The notes under the pieces were generated by a model that saw nothing but the letters and a program-made list of their open reading frames with translations, was not told the origin of the DNA and did not search any database. From Leptospira fluminis (GTDB lineage: Bacteria > Spirochaetota > Leptospiria > Leptospirales > Leptospiraceae): DNA of 64,000 nt. Positions 27,623-37,758 of this stretch are shown in pieces (the stretch's first letter is position 1; each line of letters opens with the position of its first letter). A program made the translations under genes and the position numbers. The DNA lies in NCBI RefSeq assembly GCF_004771275.1, contig NZ_RQEV01000011.1:1-64000 (forward strand). Reading direction: 5' to 3'.

Positions 27623-29100
27623 CAACGCAGGATCGTAGGATTGACCGGCATCCCGTCTCTAAGTTGAGACAACTTGTCCAACAGGATCATATCCCCGTTT
27701 TGAATGCCCGAAGCGATCTCTACGTCCTCACCGTGTTTCTTACCCGTTTGCACGTTTACGGAATAGCAACGGCCGTCCCTTAGGACGAACACCGAAGTCT
27801 GACCTGCTTCGGTCGAAACCAGGGAAGTCAAAGGGACTAAAATCGTCGGTGTAGGATCTCCGAGTACGATGTTTGCGCGGATAAACATACCCGGTTTGAG
27901 TTTCTTTCCGGTATTCTCTACGATCGCCCGCACTTCCACGGTATGTGCCTTCTGATCCACAAGAGGGCTGATCAGCGTCACTTTCCCCGAAAATTTAGAA
28001 TCTCGGAAAACGTCTGCGGTAAAGTCCACCCGCATCCCTTTTTTCAGGACCGTGGATTCCGTTTCCGTAATATTAAAGACCGCATAAACCTTATCGATAT
28101 TGATCACCGTCAATGCCGGCTGACTTCCTCCGGAACCGGAAAGCAATTCTCCTTCGTTCTTATACCTCTTTGCTACCACGCCCTTAATGGGGGAATAAAT
28201 TACCGCTTCTTTGAGCATGGTTTTAGTGGAATTGACCTGTGCTTCGTGAGAATGCATGACTCCTTGGGCAACTTCCAGCTCCGCCTTTTCGATTTCCGTA
28301 TTGATCTCCTTCAAAAGATTGATCCTTTCTTCCTTGGATTTAGGAACAGCAAAACCGTTCCGGAGAATGTCCTCATCGGTCAAACCGATGCTATGGATCT
28401 CCAGATCCCGCTTTGCGATACTGAAACCGGACTCCTTTGCAGTAAGGTTCAATTTGGCGTTTTCGAATTCTTCCCGGCTTAAACCGCCGACTTTATAAAC
28501 TTCTTCTATACTGAAAAAAGTATTCTTCGCCTTTTCCAATTCTTCTTTGGATTTTTCAAAGATTACTTTGCTCTTTTCCATTTCCTGGATTTTGGCAAAA
28601 ATACCCATCTTGGCTTTTTCGTATTTTTCCCGAGCCAGGCGGACCTGCGATTTGGATGATTCCAGAGTTGCTTGCTGTTTCATCAACTCCAGTTCCATCT
28701 GAAGACTTTCCACCTGAAACAGTTTCTGACCAAGTGTAACGTCCTCTCCTTCCTTGACGAAGATCTTATCCAGACGCCCGCCAATTTTTGAAAACAGATC
28801 CACCTTATCAGTAAAGTCGATCAGACCGGAAACGTCTATATTAGGTGAAAGCATCTTCGATTCCACCTGTCTGGCGGAGACGGGCATTCCCCTTTGATCT
28901 CCTGCTTCCGGAATTTCTCCCGCATCTTTCTTTCCGGATCCGAACGGTTTAAAAATGGCTGAACCGGATTTAGAAAGAAAGGAATCCGGATTGTTTTTTG
29001 CGAACCTGGAATAGAGAAAATAGAGGACCAAATAGATCGCCGTCGCGGAGAGGACGATTCTGCCTAGCTTGCCGAATAAAATGGACCGGATCAATGACAT
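27622..29100 (-). CDS. RND membrane-fusion protein (HlyD/AcrA family)
   Basis: This 492-residue periplasmic adaptor has an N-terminal membrane anchor (about 10-30), lipoyl halves (VDLFSKIGGRLDKIFVKEGEDV and AVIYSPIKGVVAKRYKNEGELL), a long coiled-coil hairpin between them, a beta-barrel (FNITETESTVLKKGMRVDF) and a membrane-proximal domain. It is the link between the RND trimer and the outer-membrane channel. Its start is the ATG at 29100. It is 30 bp downstream of the TPR lipoprotein and its stop overlaps the RND start. Confidence 0.92.
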   Translation of the reverse strand: MSLIRSILFGKLGRIVLSATAIYLVLYFLYSRFAKNNPDSFLSKSGSAIFKPFGSGKKDAGEIPEAGDQRGMPVSARQVESKMLSPNIDVSGLIDFTDKVDLFSKIGGRLDKIFVKEGEDVTLGQKLFQVESLQMELELMKQQATLESSKSQVRLAREKYEKAKMGIFAKIQEMEKSKVIFEKSKEELEKAKNTFFSIEEVYKVGGLSREEFENAKLNLTAKESGFSIAKRDLEIHSIGLTDEDILRNGFAVPKSKEERINLLKEINTEIEKAELEVAQGVMHSHEAQVNSTKTMLKEAVIYSPIKGVVAKRYKNEGELLSGSGGSQPALTVINIDKVYAVFNITETESTVLKKGMRVDFTADVFRDSKFSGKVTLISPLVDQKAHTVEVRAIVENTGKKLKPGMFIRANIVLGDPTPTILVPLTSLVSTEAGQTSVFVLRDGRCYSVNVQTGKKHGEDVEIASGIQNGDMILLDKLSQLRDGMPVNPTILR

Positions 29101-29130
29101 AAAATACTACTTAATATACTCGGAAAAAAA

Positions 29131-29748
29131 TCAATCGTTGCCCCTAAGGTTTTCGAATTTCCTCCGATGGAAATCCGCCTTAGCAGGGATATTCGCTTTT
29201 TTATATATTTCGGCCAGTCTTTTGTGGGCAAGAGCAAGCGGCAAGGTTTGCATTACGATCTGATTGTAACTTTGAATTGCTTGATCCGTTTTACCCGCCT
29301 CCTCTAACAATCTCCCGTTCATGAACAATAGCTCGATATTTCCCGCGTCCCGTTTTACGTAGGATTGGATGTTTTCGAAAATCGATTTGTCCCGGATCCC
29401 GGCGGCGAATTGGGACTTAATCACCCACAATAACGGCACTAGATTCTCCCGATCCTTGCTAGAAGCATCCTGAAAACAACGGATCGCGTCCTGAAATTTG
29501 AGATCATAATAGTAAGCCTTCCCTAATACGAAAGCGATATCCTTAAAATCGGATTTCGCTTCATAAATCTCTTTCAGAAGTTTTGTCGCCTCCGCCCTTT
29601 TATTCGCCCCAAACAGAGCCTGCGCTCTGCCGTATTTTTCATCCAACTTTTTCTCGTCCGGACCGCAATTGCCGAGGGTAGCGAAACAGAAAATCGGAAC
29701 GACTACCGAAATCCAAACTCTTTTCTTGATCGAATCCTTCCGAAGCAT
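29131..29748 (-). CDS. TPR-repeat lipoprotein
   Basis: The 205-residue protein starts with MLRKDSIKKR, a hydrophobic core and the lipobox ATLGNC. The rest is helical TPR repeats (KYGRAQALFGANKRAEA, AFVLGKAYYYDLKFQDAIRCFQDA, LLFMNGRLLEEAGKTDQAIQSYNQI). Such lipoproteins scaffold envelope complexes. The ATG at 29748 overlaps the upstream stop in a TAATG, which supports this start over 29766. It sits between the small lipoprotein and the MFP genes. Confidence 0.83.
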   Translation of the reverse strand: MLRKDSIKKRVWISVVVPIFCFATLGNCGPDEKKLDEKYGRAQALFGANKRAEATKLLKEIYEAKSDFKDIAFVLGKAYYYDLKFQDAIRCFQDASSKDRENLVPLLWVIKSQFAAGIRDKSIFENIQSYVKRDAGNIELLFMNGRLLEEAGKTDQAIQSYNQIVMQTLPLALAHKRLAEIYKKANIPAKADFHRRKFENLRGND

Positions 29749-30392
29749 TAGATGATTTTCCACCAAGGTTTTTTTTCCTGTCGATTGTCTATTTTATCGA
29801 TGATTCGGGTACAGATTGCCTTCAACAACTCCGGTTCCGTAATCACTCTTCCCTCGATCGTGTAATTGATACTACTCACGATTTTCCCGGATTTATCGAA
29901 GACTTCCAGAAATACGATTCCGCTTTCCGTCTTGTCCAGGAGTTTACGATTGTCTCCCATAACCACCGCGCCTTGGATCAAAAAATCGAACTGCGCGACA
30001 TTCTGGACGGACTTGATTTCGGATTCCTTGAGCAAACGTGAACCCAGATCGGAATGCAAGTGCCCTCCCGAATCCCCGCCTAGCAAAGCTTTATTCGGAT
30101 CCCCCGCGCCTGCCGCTGGCTCGCGCTTTAGGCTGTTTTCCTCGCCTACTTTTACGAAATCCTCGATCGAAAGGATTCCGTAACCGGCGTCCAGGAGCTC
30201 GAATTTCAGCATACTAATTAAATTTTTTGTAATAAAAGGATCGAAATGATTGTCCCGATTTTCGATAAAACCCAGGAGATAAACTGACTTCACGGTCTGT
30301 TTTTTAGTGGCCAACCGGACTGTGCCGGTATTAAAATAATTGCAATTAGCTACAAAAACCGTAAAGCAGATTGTGCTCAGTATCCGTTTCAT
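29748..30392 (-). CDS. Small lipoprotein, CsgG/GNA1162-like accessory
   Basis: The 214-residue product has a signal peptide ending in the lipobox VFVANC. The mature part, LGFIENRDNHFDPFITKNLISMLKFELLDAGYGIL, then FDFLIQGAVVMGD and a C-terminal helix, resembles bacterial lipoproteins of the CsgG/GNA1162 (LpoB-like) class that form oligomers at the outer membrane. The match is by pattern only. It is coupled to the next gene by a TAATG overlap and lies 40 bp after the Big_5 lipoprotein. Confidence 0.65.
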   Translation of the reverse strand: MKRILSTICFTVFVANCNYFNTGTVRLATKKQTVKSVYLLGFIENRDNHFDPFITKNLISMLKFELLDAGYGILSIEDFVKVGEENSLKREPAAGAGDPNKALLGGDSGGHLHSDLGSRLLKESEIKSVQNVAQFDFLIQGAVVMGDNRKLLDKTESGIVFLEVFDKSGKIVSSINYTIEGRVITEPELLKAICTRIIDKIDNRQEKKPWWKII

Positions 30393-30432
30393 GGATAGAT
30401 TACCTCGTAAAATGTGTTAGACGATTTTTCCT

Positions 30433-32235
30433 TCATTGACTTACGAATGAAAAGGAAAAGGGTGCGGCCAAAGCCCGACCGTAAATGTCCGTAGCCGAGT
30501 TGGCGACCTGAAGACTGTAGACCGGGCCGTTCGGATCGACCGTGATCGTGGTGTATGGAATCGCGGAAGTGAAATCCAACCCTGCATTCGTCATATTGTA
30601 GTCTCCGGAAGAACCGAACGCGCTACTTCCCCCGCAACTCGACTCGATCTCCGAGAACACCAGGTCCACAACCCTACAACCGTAAGGATACGACGCTTGG
30701 CAGTCCTTCCAAGTCCAGGTGGAAAGACGGATCACTGTCGAAGTACCGGTGATCCGACTTAAGCTGATCGCACTGATCGTCGCCCCCGTGTTCATATAAT
30801 TATTGAAAATGATCCTAAAATCGTCGGTGGTCTGGTCCGAGCAGGAAGCTGCATCGTTCTTACCATCGTCCCCCCCCCTAAATTGATAAGCGCTGGGAGA
30901 CAATACCTGCTGGGAATAATCCCACCAACAGAAACCCAATGACCAATTTCCACCGGTGGAACTACCCGATCCCGGAAAGGATTGCGCGCAACCTGGTTGG
31001 CTCACAACGCCGATCGCCTGAACGGACGGAGAAGGATTGATACCTCCCGCAACAAAGGAAGCGCTCACCGCTTGTGGTAAAGGGACCAGGCTCGAACTTA
31101 ATGCCGAGGTGGCCAATGCCACAGTATAGCGGGTACCGAAACCCAAAGTCGTATCGGAGACAAAGGTCAAAGTCTGGTTCCCACCTGACCAAGTAAAACT
31201 ACCCGAAATCGCGGGAGAGAAAGTGATCGCATTTTGAGCGCTTTGGGGATCCATCGGAAGAGAGAAATTAAAGACGATCGTATTCGAAGTGGGATTCCCC
31301 AAGCAAGCGCTGGTAACGTTTCCCGTTATGATATTTGAAGCGGAACCAATCCCCGCCTGGCACCCTGCCAGCGAGCCGGCCAAAACGGTAGCGGAAGAAA
31401 GACTAGGTGCGGCGTTACCGGAACCTACAAGAAAACTCCCTTGAACGCTTTGCTTCATCAGAGTTCCGCCTGAATCGGCGGCGCTTCCGCCTACCGTGAA
31501 AGTATATCTCTGATTGTAGGCGAGAGGATTATCGGGGGTAAAAGTAAGAACCGAGCTCGAAGCCCAAACATAGCTGCCGGAAACGCTAGGGCTGATCGAA
31601 ATGGCCGCCGTAGTGGAATTCGGGTCCATCGCACGGGAAAAGTTAATGACGATTTGGTTTTGGTTCGGATTCCCCATGCAGGCGTTGAGGACGGAGCCGT
31701 TCAAAAAATCGGATAACGTCGCGCCTGCTACATTACAAGCAGCTGATGTGCCTGCATACACGTACATATTTGTCACTCCGGGATTCGATCCCAAAGTGCC
31801 TGAGGAAGCAGAGCCACCTATCGCGACGGAGGCGCTGAACGGATTTTCTATATCCAGGCCGTTCGTGTCCTCGCAAGCTTTCGTCAACGTAAATGTATAG
31901 GTACCGTTGTTCAAAGCTGCGGAAGGGGAAAACGTAAGAATGATCCCGCTCGTATTGCTGAAAAAACCGGAGGTGCTTGGAGACATGGTAAACGCCGTCT
32001 GACAACTGTTCGTATTCATCGCCCTACTGAAACCGACGGAAAATTGTTGATTCGTGGGAAGATTTTGGGCACCGGAGGTGGGATTGCTGAACAAAACCTT
32101 CGGAGGAAGACTTTCCCCGATAAACGGATCCAATTTCAGCAATTTATTCGACAATTTTTGACAATGCCCCAAAGAAACGACAATGCAGAGAACTGAGAAC
32201 AAAGAGATATTATATTTAAAAAACTGAATATTCAT
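30433..32235 (-). CDS. Lipoprotein with SbsA/Big_5 Ig-like repeats
   Basis: This 600-residue protein starts with a hydrophobic signal and the lipobox VSLGHC. It then carries at least three Ig-like modules with the Big_5 pattern (NPTSGAQNLPTNQQFSVGFSRAMN, VINFSRAMDPNSTTAAISISPSVSG, VFNFSLPMDPQSAQNAITFSPAISG). Conserved Cys residues recur in each module, and a C-terminal Cys-rich domain (SFCWWDYSQ, SCSDQTTDDFRI, CRVVDLVF) follows. It is likely a surface or periplasmic structural protein. It lies between the TolC-like gene and the rest of the RND operon. Confidence 0.82.
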   Translation of the reverse strand: MNIQFFKYNISLFSVLCIVVSLGHCQKLSNKLLKLDPFIGESLPPKVLFSNPTSGAQNLPTNQQFSVGFSRAMNTNSCQTAFTMSPSTSGFFSNTSGIILTFSPSAALNNGTYTFTLTKACEDTNGLDIENPFSASVAIGGSASSGTLGSNPGVTNMYVYAGTSAACNVAGATLSDFLNGSVLNACMGNPNQNQIVINFSRAMDPNSTTAAISISPSVSGSYVWASSSVLTFTPDNPLAYNQRYTFTVGGSAADSGGTLMKQSVQGSFLVGSGNAAPSLSSATVLAGSLAGCQAGIGSASNIITGNVTSACLGNPTSNTIVFNFSLPMDPQSAQNAITFSPAISGSFTWSGGNQTLTFVSDTTLGFGTRYTVALATSALSSSLVPLPQAVSASFVAGGINPSPSVQAIGVVSQPGCAQSFPGSGSSTGGNWSLGFCWWDYSQQVLSPSAYQFRGGDDGKNDAASCSDQTTDDFRIIFNNYMNTGATISAISLSRITGTSTVIRLSTWTWKDCQASYPYGCRVVDLVFSEIESSCGGSSAFGSSGDYNMTNAGLDFTSAIPYTTITVDPNGPVYSLQVANSATDIYGRALAAPFSFSFVSQ

Positions 32236-32285
32236 AACGTTAAATTACCGTAAAAAATGTTGCTTACTCCGGATTTGCCGGGGCC

Positions 32286-33932
32286 TTACTCGCTTATCGG
32301 AACTACCCCCGCCGCCTTTCTAGGATCTCGGTTGAAGAGCAGGGCCGCAATCACGGAATTCCCCTTTCCTTTTTCGTACTGGATGATTTTCTTATGATTC
32401 AAATCGAGATTAGCGGCAAACGCGACCTCGTAGCAACCGATCATATAACCGGCCAAAGAATCGGTCAGTTCCTGTTGCGATTTCAGAAATTCCAATTCGG
32501 AGCTCAAAACTTCTTCCTTTCGGAATTGTCCTGTTCCCATTTTTACGTTGCTGATTTTCAAAGTTTCCCAATTCAGAATCACGCTGGAATTCGAAATTTT
32601 CATCATCTCCCAGGCCTCTGTTACGCGATCTATGCTCTTCTGCACTTCCAAACCGACCTGATTTTCCAGGTTCTTATTGTTCATCAGAGCTTCCGTCAAT
32701 TGGACTTCTCCCTCCATAATCTTTCTGGAATAGGAGAGATTATCGAAGAACTGGATCTTACTGGATTCGTAACCGTTGATCCCGGGTCCGACGGTTTGAT
32801 TACCGAAACCGGGATACGTTTGGATACCGGTGCCGTCTTTCTGAACCCCCAAGTTTCCGTTCGATTGCACTACGTTGCTACCGAGCGGCAGGACGAGATT
32901 AAAATTGACCCCGTAGATATCGTGCTTCAAAGGAAAATCATTACCGTTCTTACCGGCATAACCGCCCAGATAAACTTTCGGGATCCAATAATTGTCCGCG
33001 ATCTTCTTCTCGTTTTTGAGACGTTTCACGATCAGTTGGGATTTTTTCAAATCTTCGCGCGTATTAATTGCACGGATCACCGCTTCCTCCACATCGAAAT
33101 CGGGGGAATTCAGGACAAAATCTGTAAATAGGTTCTCTTCCAGATCTAGTTCCACATGAAAGTCAAGGGACAAGGCCTGTTTCAGATCCAGTAAACTTTG
33201 ATTGTACTCGTTTTTGTATTTTAAATACGTATATTGTGCTTGCCGGATCCTATTGGAGGTTTCCGTGAATTGAATACGGGAAATCAATCCTTGGCTGTAT
33301 TCGACCTTAGCTTTCCTTAAGGATTCCTCCATCTTCTCTACGGCTTTTTTGCCTAAAAAGACCTTACCTTTGGCCGAGAGACATTTCAAATACGCCTTCT
33401 GAATGTCTAATTTGATCTTTGCTGCGTTGATTTTAAAATCCTGTTCGTTTAATGCTTCGTTTAATCTTGCGATCTCCACTTGCAAGCTTGTCTCCCCTCC
33501 ATCAAAGACCAGCTGCTGGACGGTAAGTCGCACGTCGTTGTAAAGGTTGTCCAAAGAACCGACGTTGACATTCCGAAGACCCATATACTGGACTCCCACC
33601 TTAGGTAAAAACTCCCGCCACTTTTCCGTGATCACCAATTTGGTGATGTCTTTCTTGGATTCCAGCGTGCGTAATAAAATGTTATTCGTCGTCCCGATCA
33701 AAATGGCTCGATCCATATTCAAAGGAATTCTGGGTCGTGAACCGCTGGTTTTAAGAGATTCGCTTCTGATCGGAACAGATTGGAGAAAAAAAAGTCCGAA
33801 AAGGGAAACATAGTAAAGTCCGAATGAAATTCGCCGTATCAGAACGACTCTCGACAAGAGTAATCGTGCTGGAGAGAATCTGCGATCCAGAAGAACCTTA
33901 TCTAACGCGCTTATGATCCGTTTTTCCATCAT
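32286..33932 (-). CDS. TolC-family outer membrane efflux protein
   Basis: The 548-residue protein has a signal anchor (about 30-52) and the helical-barrel pattern of TolC/OEP proteins in two repeats. Examples are LTVQQLVFDGGETSLQVEIARLNEALNEQ with AKIKLDIQKAYLKCLSAKGKV, and later NNKNLENQVGLEVQKSIDRVTEAWEMM. It forms the channel crossing the outer membrane for the tripartite pump. It is the first gene of the operon, 51 bp ahead of the Big_5 lipoprotein. Two adjacent ATGs occur; the first is used. Confidence 0.9.
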   Translation of the reverse strand: MMEKRIISALDKVLLDRRFSPARLLLSRVVLIRRISFGLYYVSLFGLFFLQSVPIRSESLKTSGSRPRIPLNMDRAILIGTTNNILLRTLESKKDITKLVITEKWREFLPKVGVQYMGLRNVNVGSLDNLYNDVRLTVQQLVFDGGETSLQVEIARLNEALNEQDFKINAAKIKLDIQKAYLKCLSAKGKVFLGKKAVEKMEESLRKAKVEYSQGLISRIQFTETSNRIRQAQYTYLKYKNEYNQSLLDLKQALSLDFHVELDLEENLFTDFVLNSPDFDVEEAVIRAINTREDLKKSQLIVKRLKNEKKIADNYWIPKVYLGGYAGKNGNDFPLKHDIYGVNFNLVLPLGSNVVQSNGNLGVQKDGTGIQTYPGFGNQTVGPGINGYESSKIQFFDNLSYSRKIMEGEVQLTEALMNNKNLENQVGLEVQKSIDRVTEAWEMMKISNSSVILNWETLKISNVKMGTGQFRKEEVLSSELEFLKSQQELTDSLAGYMIGCYEVAFAANLDLNHKKIIQYEKGKGNSVIAALLFNRDPRKAAGVVPISE

Positions 33933-34269
33933 GGCTATCCAATGCTCGATGTGCTTAAGATGGAAATTGTATAAATGAGTACAAAAAGCATATTTGAATC
34001 TGGAAACGAACGATCGTCAAAGTTTGAAACAAAAAGAATTTTTTGGACTTACTTAAACGAATTTATGGGAGAATTAAACCCTCTTAACGAAGACTTCAAA
34101 ATTGAAGCCTAAATGCGCAAACCAATTTCCTTCTCCTTTGCACTTATTTTGTTTTGATACATAAATGTTGGCAAAAACGTTTCAAAAAGGATCACCTATC
34201 TCGGAATAAAAAAGTACACCGAGTCTTATTCCGCACGGAATAATGGGGAATTGAAAGGCGATCGTAAAA
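33933..34269. other. Intergenic region between DUF1566 lipoprotein and RND operon
   Basis: No gene is supported here. It is A/T-rich and should carry the RND-operon promoter near 33950-34150, but no clear -35/-10 pair is picked. A short perfect hairpin lies at its right end (34226-34243), next to the stop of the DUF1566 lipoprotein gene. Confidence 0.5.
34205..34243 (-). terminator. Hairpin with downstream T-run after DUF1566 lipoprotein
   Basis: TTATTCCG (34226-34233) pairs perfectly with CGGAATAA (34236-34243) around CA. A second GGAATAAAAAA stretch lies further along, which on the minus strand supplies a T-run. It is 26 bp downstream of the stop of the minus-strand gene. The T-run is displaced from the stem, so this is moderate evidence. 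Confidence 0.45.
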
Positions 34270-37200
34270 TTAATTTGTGACACATCGAACATAGTAAGCG
34301 GAACTCTTTGCTGTATAAGGATTCATTTGGCCGTTTGCAAAATATACGTACCATGCGTTCAACGGCGATTGAGCGTACGAAGTCGAAGTCCAATAATAGG
34401 AAGAGACCGTTCCCGGAAAGGAAGTCGTATCAATCGCAGGGCTACTTTTGGAATAATCCACTAGAGATCTAAGCTCATTTACGTTCGGCAATCTCCAGGA
34501 TTTACCGGCGGTTGTAAGTGCATTACATCTAGATAATGCGTTTTGCCAAGTATAGGTGATTGCAGTACCTGTCGAGCATGACGAACCGGAAAGCCCTGCG
34601 GTACAGGATTCCCAAATCAATCCCGTCGCATTATCCGTAACCGTACCGTTCGCATTATTGACGGAAAAACCTTGGGCAACTGCAGTAGAATTCAAACCGG
34701 AAACGCAGAATACTTGGTTCGCATTCGGCTTCGTGATCGGAGAAACAGAACCGTCGCTTAAACTAAGAGCCCAAGCATAAAACCCGTTCCCCGCATTCCC
34801 GGTTGCGGACCAAAAATTCACCCAATAGTTGGAAGACTGCCCGCTTGTAGGATTCGTGAAAGCGGACGTGTCGATTGCCGGGCTGGCACCGGAACCGTAT
34901 TTGGAAATGGTGGCCAATTCTGCCAATGTGGGAAGTCTCCAAGTGCTGATGCCCCCATAAGAAGAAGCATTTAGCACGGAGCAGGCGTTTAAGCCGGAAA
35001 ATTTCGAAGGAGTACCGCTGTTATCCACGGAATAGGTCCAAGGACCCACTATGGTAGTGCTGTTTTTGGTACAAGCACCTGTTTTGATTTCCCAATCCGC
35101 CGGCGTTGCACAAGTTTTCCAAACTAGACCCGTAACGGAGTCTTGGATAATAGACGTACTCGCGGTAGCCGTGACCAGGTAATTCCGAACCGAACCGAAT
35201 TGGATATTCCCGTCTTGCCCCGTCCCGGAACAAGGGACAGGATTCCCGTTAGCGTCCCAACAAGCCGTTTGACCGGATTGCAGGATCGGAAATTTCTTCT
35301 GATTCGGAGCCGTGGTAAACACGATTTGGGACGCGGCAGCAAGAGGATTTCCTGCTGCATCCGTCAAACTTGCAGCGGGAATCGTAAATTGAATCTTCGT
35401 ATTCTCCGGAAAAGCCAGCCATGATAGATTGATCTGCAGATTTGTACCTCCGTTCAGCCAGGTAAAAACGGCGGTAACATCAGTGCAGTTAAAGGAAGAC
35501 CCGTCGAATAAATCTGCTTCGAAATAGACCGTTCCGGAAGAAGAAGCGGGACACGCATTGACATAGGAAGCTGGGAGTTGGGACAAGCTCGTGTTCATAG
35601 GTTCGCTAAATACGATCGTCGCGCTTGCCGAACTCGGGCTTACTCCGAAACTTCCGTTGGCAGGCGTGGAAGACTGGATCGTCGGAGCCACGCTGTCTTT
35701 AGTAACGATAAAGCTGGAGCTTCCATACTGGGGAGCGATACTCGCATTCGCCACGCAGATCCGAACGGTATTGGAGCCGTTCGCAAAATTAGAGTTATTT
35801 AAAACGGATGTGATCGGAGTCGCCGCCGCGGCATTTCCGCCTACGTTCGTTCCCCCGGCCAAAGAACCGCTAGTGCAATCCGTCCCTCCGACGAGAACTT
35901 GGTACGTGCCTGCCGAACTGGATTGCCAAACTACGGTTACGTTTGAACTAACTGAAGCGCTAATAGATTGCGGAGTCACGGAATTTACCGTAATCGTGGC
36001 TACGGAGGTATTAATCGTATACGTAGCGCTATTCACGCCGGATAGGTTTCCTGCTCCGTCCCGAGCGATGAATTGAATCGCAGTAGTTCCACCTGAAAGC
36101 GCAATCGGAGTTCCAGAATAAGTCAACCCGTTCGTAACCGTTCCGGAAAGAGAATTGATGGCAGGCACTGTACCATCTGTAGTGTACGCCACAGTGCAGC
36201 TACTCGTGTCTATGCAACTCAAGGAAATATTCTGAGGCGAAGTACCGAAAACTCCTGCCCCCGGACTGGTGCTAGCGGACGGAGCGATATCGTCCCGACT
36301 GATATTGAAGGAAAGAGAGCCCGTCAAACCCGCCGCGACACAAATATAGATGGAATTCAAACCGGCGGACAACTGGCTAGCGGAAATCGAACTCGGAACA
36401 GTCGTATTTGCGGTGACCGTTCCGCTTCCGATGATAGTTCCATCGGAGCAGCCCGTCGCATTTTGCCTGATCGTATAACTTCCGGATTGGTTCGATTGCC
36501 AGGAAAAACTTGAGGAAGGAACCGCTCCCGAATTCACGCTGACATAAGGAGAGCTTAAGCCGCTAACAAAAGTGATATTCGGAACATTATGATTGATCTG
36601 GTATGCGGCAATATGTAATACTTCCGAATTCCCGGCCATATCCCTACAAAAATATTTTACCGTGTAAGTTCCGTCTCCTGCCGTACCGACGGTAAAACTC
36701 GTCGAAGGAGCATCGTACACTCTACCTACCAAAGGACTAAAACTAGGATTCGTACCGTCGGTAGTATACGCTATATCTCCCGGAGCGACATTATCCGAGC
36801 AAACGACCGTGACGGTTCTTTGTCCGCCGTAAGTGCCTGAATTCGGAGAAATCACGCTACTTGGAGCGACCGTATCGGAAACGATGGAAGAAAGAATGAG
36901 ATTATCCGGAGCCCCGTCGCCATTCGTGTCATATCCCTGCCCGGGAAAAACGAGTACCTGATTTCCGGAACAATTGATGCCTGTTCGTAAAGTGACCGTA
37001 CTCTGCGAAAAACAGAAATAGTAATCCTGGATTCCGTCCCCATTAACATCCACTCCGAGCGGAACCCCGTTATTATTGTACATGAAGAGCATTACTGGAA
37101 TATTAGAGCTTTGCAATGCGATTCCGATGGCTGTGCCCGCATTGCTAGGGTCCACCACCGTTCCCCACGCGGCAGGACTAGAATTACCGTTCAAGTTTAA

Positions 37201-37440
37201 GGATTGTCCAATGGATAGGGAATTCGAACTTCCGCTTCCGTGCAACAGTTGACTTAAAGCCGACAAAATAGCGCTGGCGGTCGAATTATCGTTCGCCTTA
37301 CAACCGAACGTCAAAATACAAAAGAGAAGACCCAGGAAAAATCGCACAAAAATCGCAAAAACAAAATTCAGAAATCGCCAAAAGACAATGGGAACCGAAA
37401 GATTCGGAGATGTTTCTTTTATGCTGATTTCCTGAAACAT
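34270..37440 (-). CDS. Large DUF1566 lipoprotein, paralog of 14338-17145
   Basis: The 1056-residue protein has a long hydrophobic leader ending in the lipobox ILTFGC. It then follows the same plan as the paralog: two DxNxDGxxD loops (VDVNGDGIQD and DTNGDGAPDN), chitobiase-type beta modules (VCSDNVAPGDIAYTTDGTNP, CIDTSSCTVAYTTDGTVP), and a Big_5 segment (TPANGSFGVSPSSASATIVFSEPMN). It ends in two DUF1566 domains instead of one (WRLPTLAELATISKYG and WRLPNVNELRSLVDYS, ending YYVRCVTN). It is probably surface-exposed and adhesive. The region before it is a separate, divergent promoter zone with the OmpA gene. Confidence 0.82.
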   Translation of the reverse strand: MFQEISIKETSPNLSVPIVFWRFLNFVFAIFVRFFLGLLFCILTFGCKANDNSTASAILSALSQLLHGSGSSNSLSIGQSLNLNGNSSPAAWGTVVDPSNAGTAIGIALQSSNIPVMLFMYNNNGVPLGVDVNGDGIQDYYFCFSQSTVTLRTGINCSGNQVLVFPGQGYDTNGDGAPDNLILSSIVSDTVAPSSVISPNSGTYGGQRTVTVVCSDNVAPGDIAYTTDGTNPSFSPLVGRVYDAPSTSFTVGTAGDGTYTVKYFCRDMAGNSEVLHIAAYQINHNVPNITFVSGLSSPYVSVNSGAVPSSSFSWQSNQSGSYTIRQNATGCSDGTIIGSGTVTANTTVPSSISASQLSAGLNSIYICVAAGLTGSLSFNISRDDIAPSASTSPGAGVFGTSPQNISLSCIDTSSCTVAYTTDGTVPAINSLSGTVTNGLTYSGTPIALSGGTTAIQFIARDGAGNLSGVNSATYTINTSVATITVNSVTPQSISASVSSNVTVVWQSSSAGTYQVLVGGTDCTSGSLAGGTNVGGNAAAATPITSVLNNSNFANGSNTVRICVANASIAPQYGSSSFIVTKDSVAPTIQSSTPANGSFGVSPSSASATIVFSEPMNTSLSQLPASYVNACPASSSGTVYFEADLFDGSSFNCTDVTAVFTWLNGGTNLQINLSWLAFPENTKIQFTIPAASLTDAAGNPLAAASQIVFTTAPNQKKFPILQSGQTACWDANGNPVPCSGTGQDGNIQFGSVRNYLVTATASTSIIQDSVTGLVWKTCATPADWEIKTGACTKNSTTIVGPWTYSVDNSGTPSKFSGLNACSVLNASSYGGISTWRLPTLAELATISKYGSGASPAIDTSAFTNPTSGQSSNYWVNFWSATGNAGNGFYAWALSLSDGSVSPITKPNANQVFCVSGLNSTAVAQGFSVNNANGTVTDNATGLIWESCTAGLSGSSCSTGTAITYTWQNALSRCNALTTAGKSWRLPNVNELRSLVDYSKSSPAIDTTSFPGTVSSYYWTSTSYAQSPLNAWYVYFANGQMNPYTAKSSAYYVRCVTN

Positions 37441-37758
37441 ATATTTATTTAATATTTAATACCAAATAATAGGATAGTCGGTACTTGCTTTTTTTGTGCA
37501 ACAAAAATTGCAGAAAATCGGCATTTTGAAAGATTCTAATCAATTTTACAAGAAGACGGCTGAAAAAAAGGAAAACCGACAGAATTGGCGATATGCTACA
37601 TAAGAATACTTACTTCGGCAAAGCTAAAAGAATTAAAATGTAAGAAGACTCTGCAAAATGGAAACGGATTATCACCCAAGGGACAGATACGTCTTTACGG
37701 AAAAGAAATTCGTTTCCAACGATTCCCTGAAAAAATAACGTTCCCGAAAGACCTTCCT

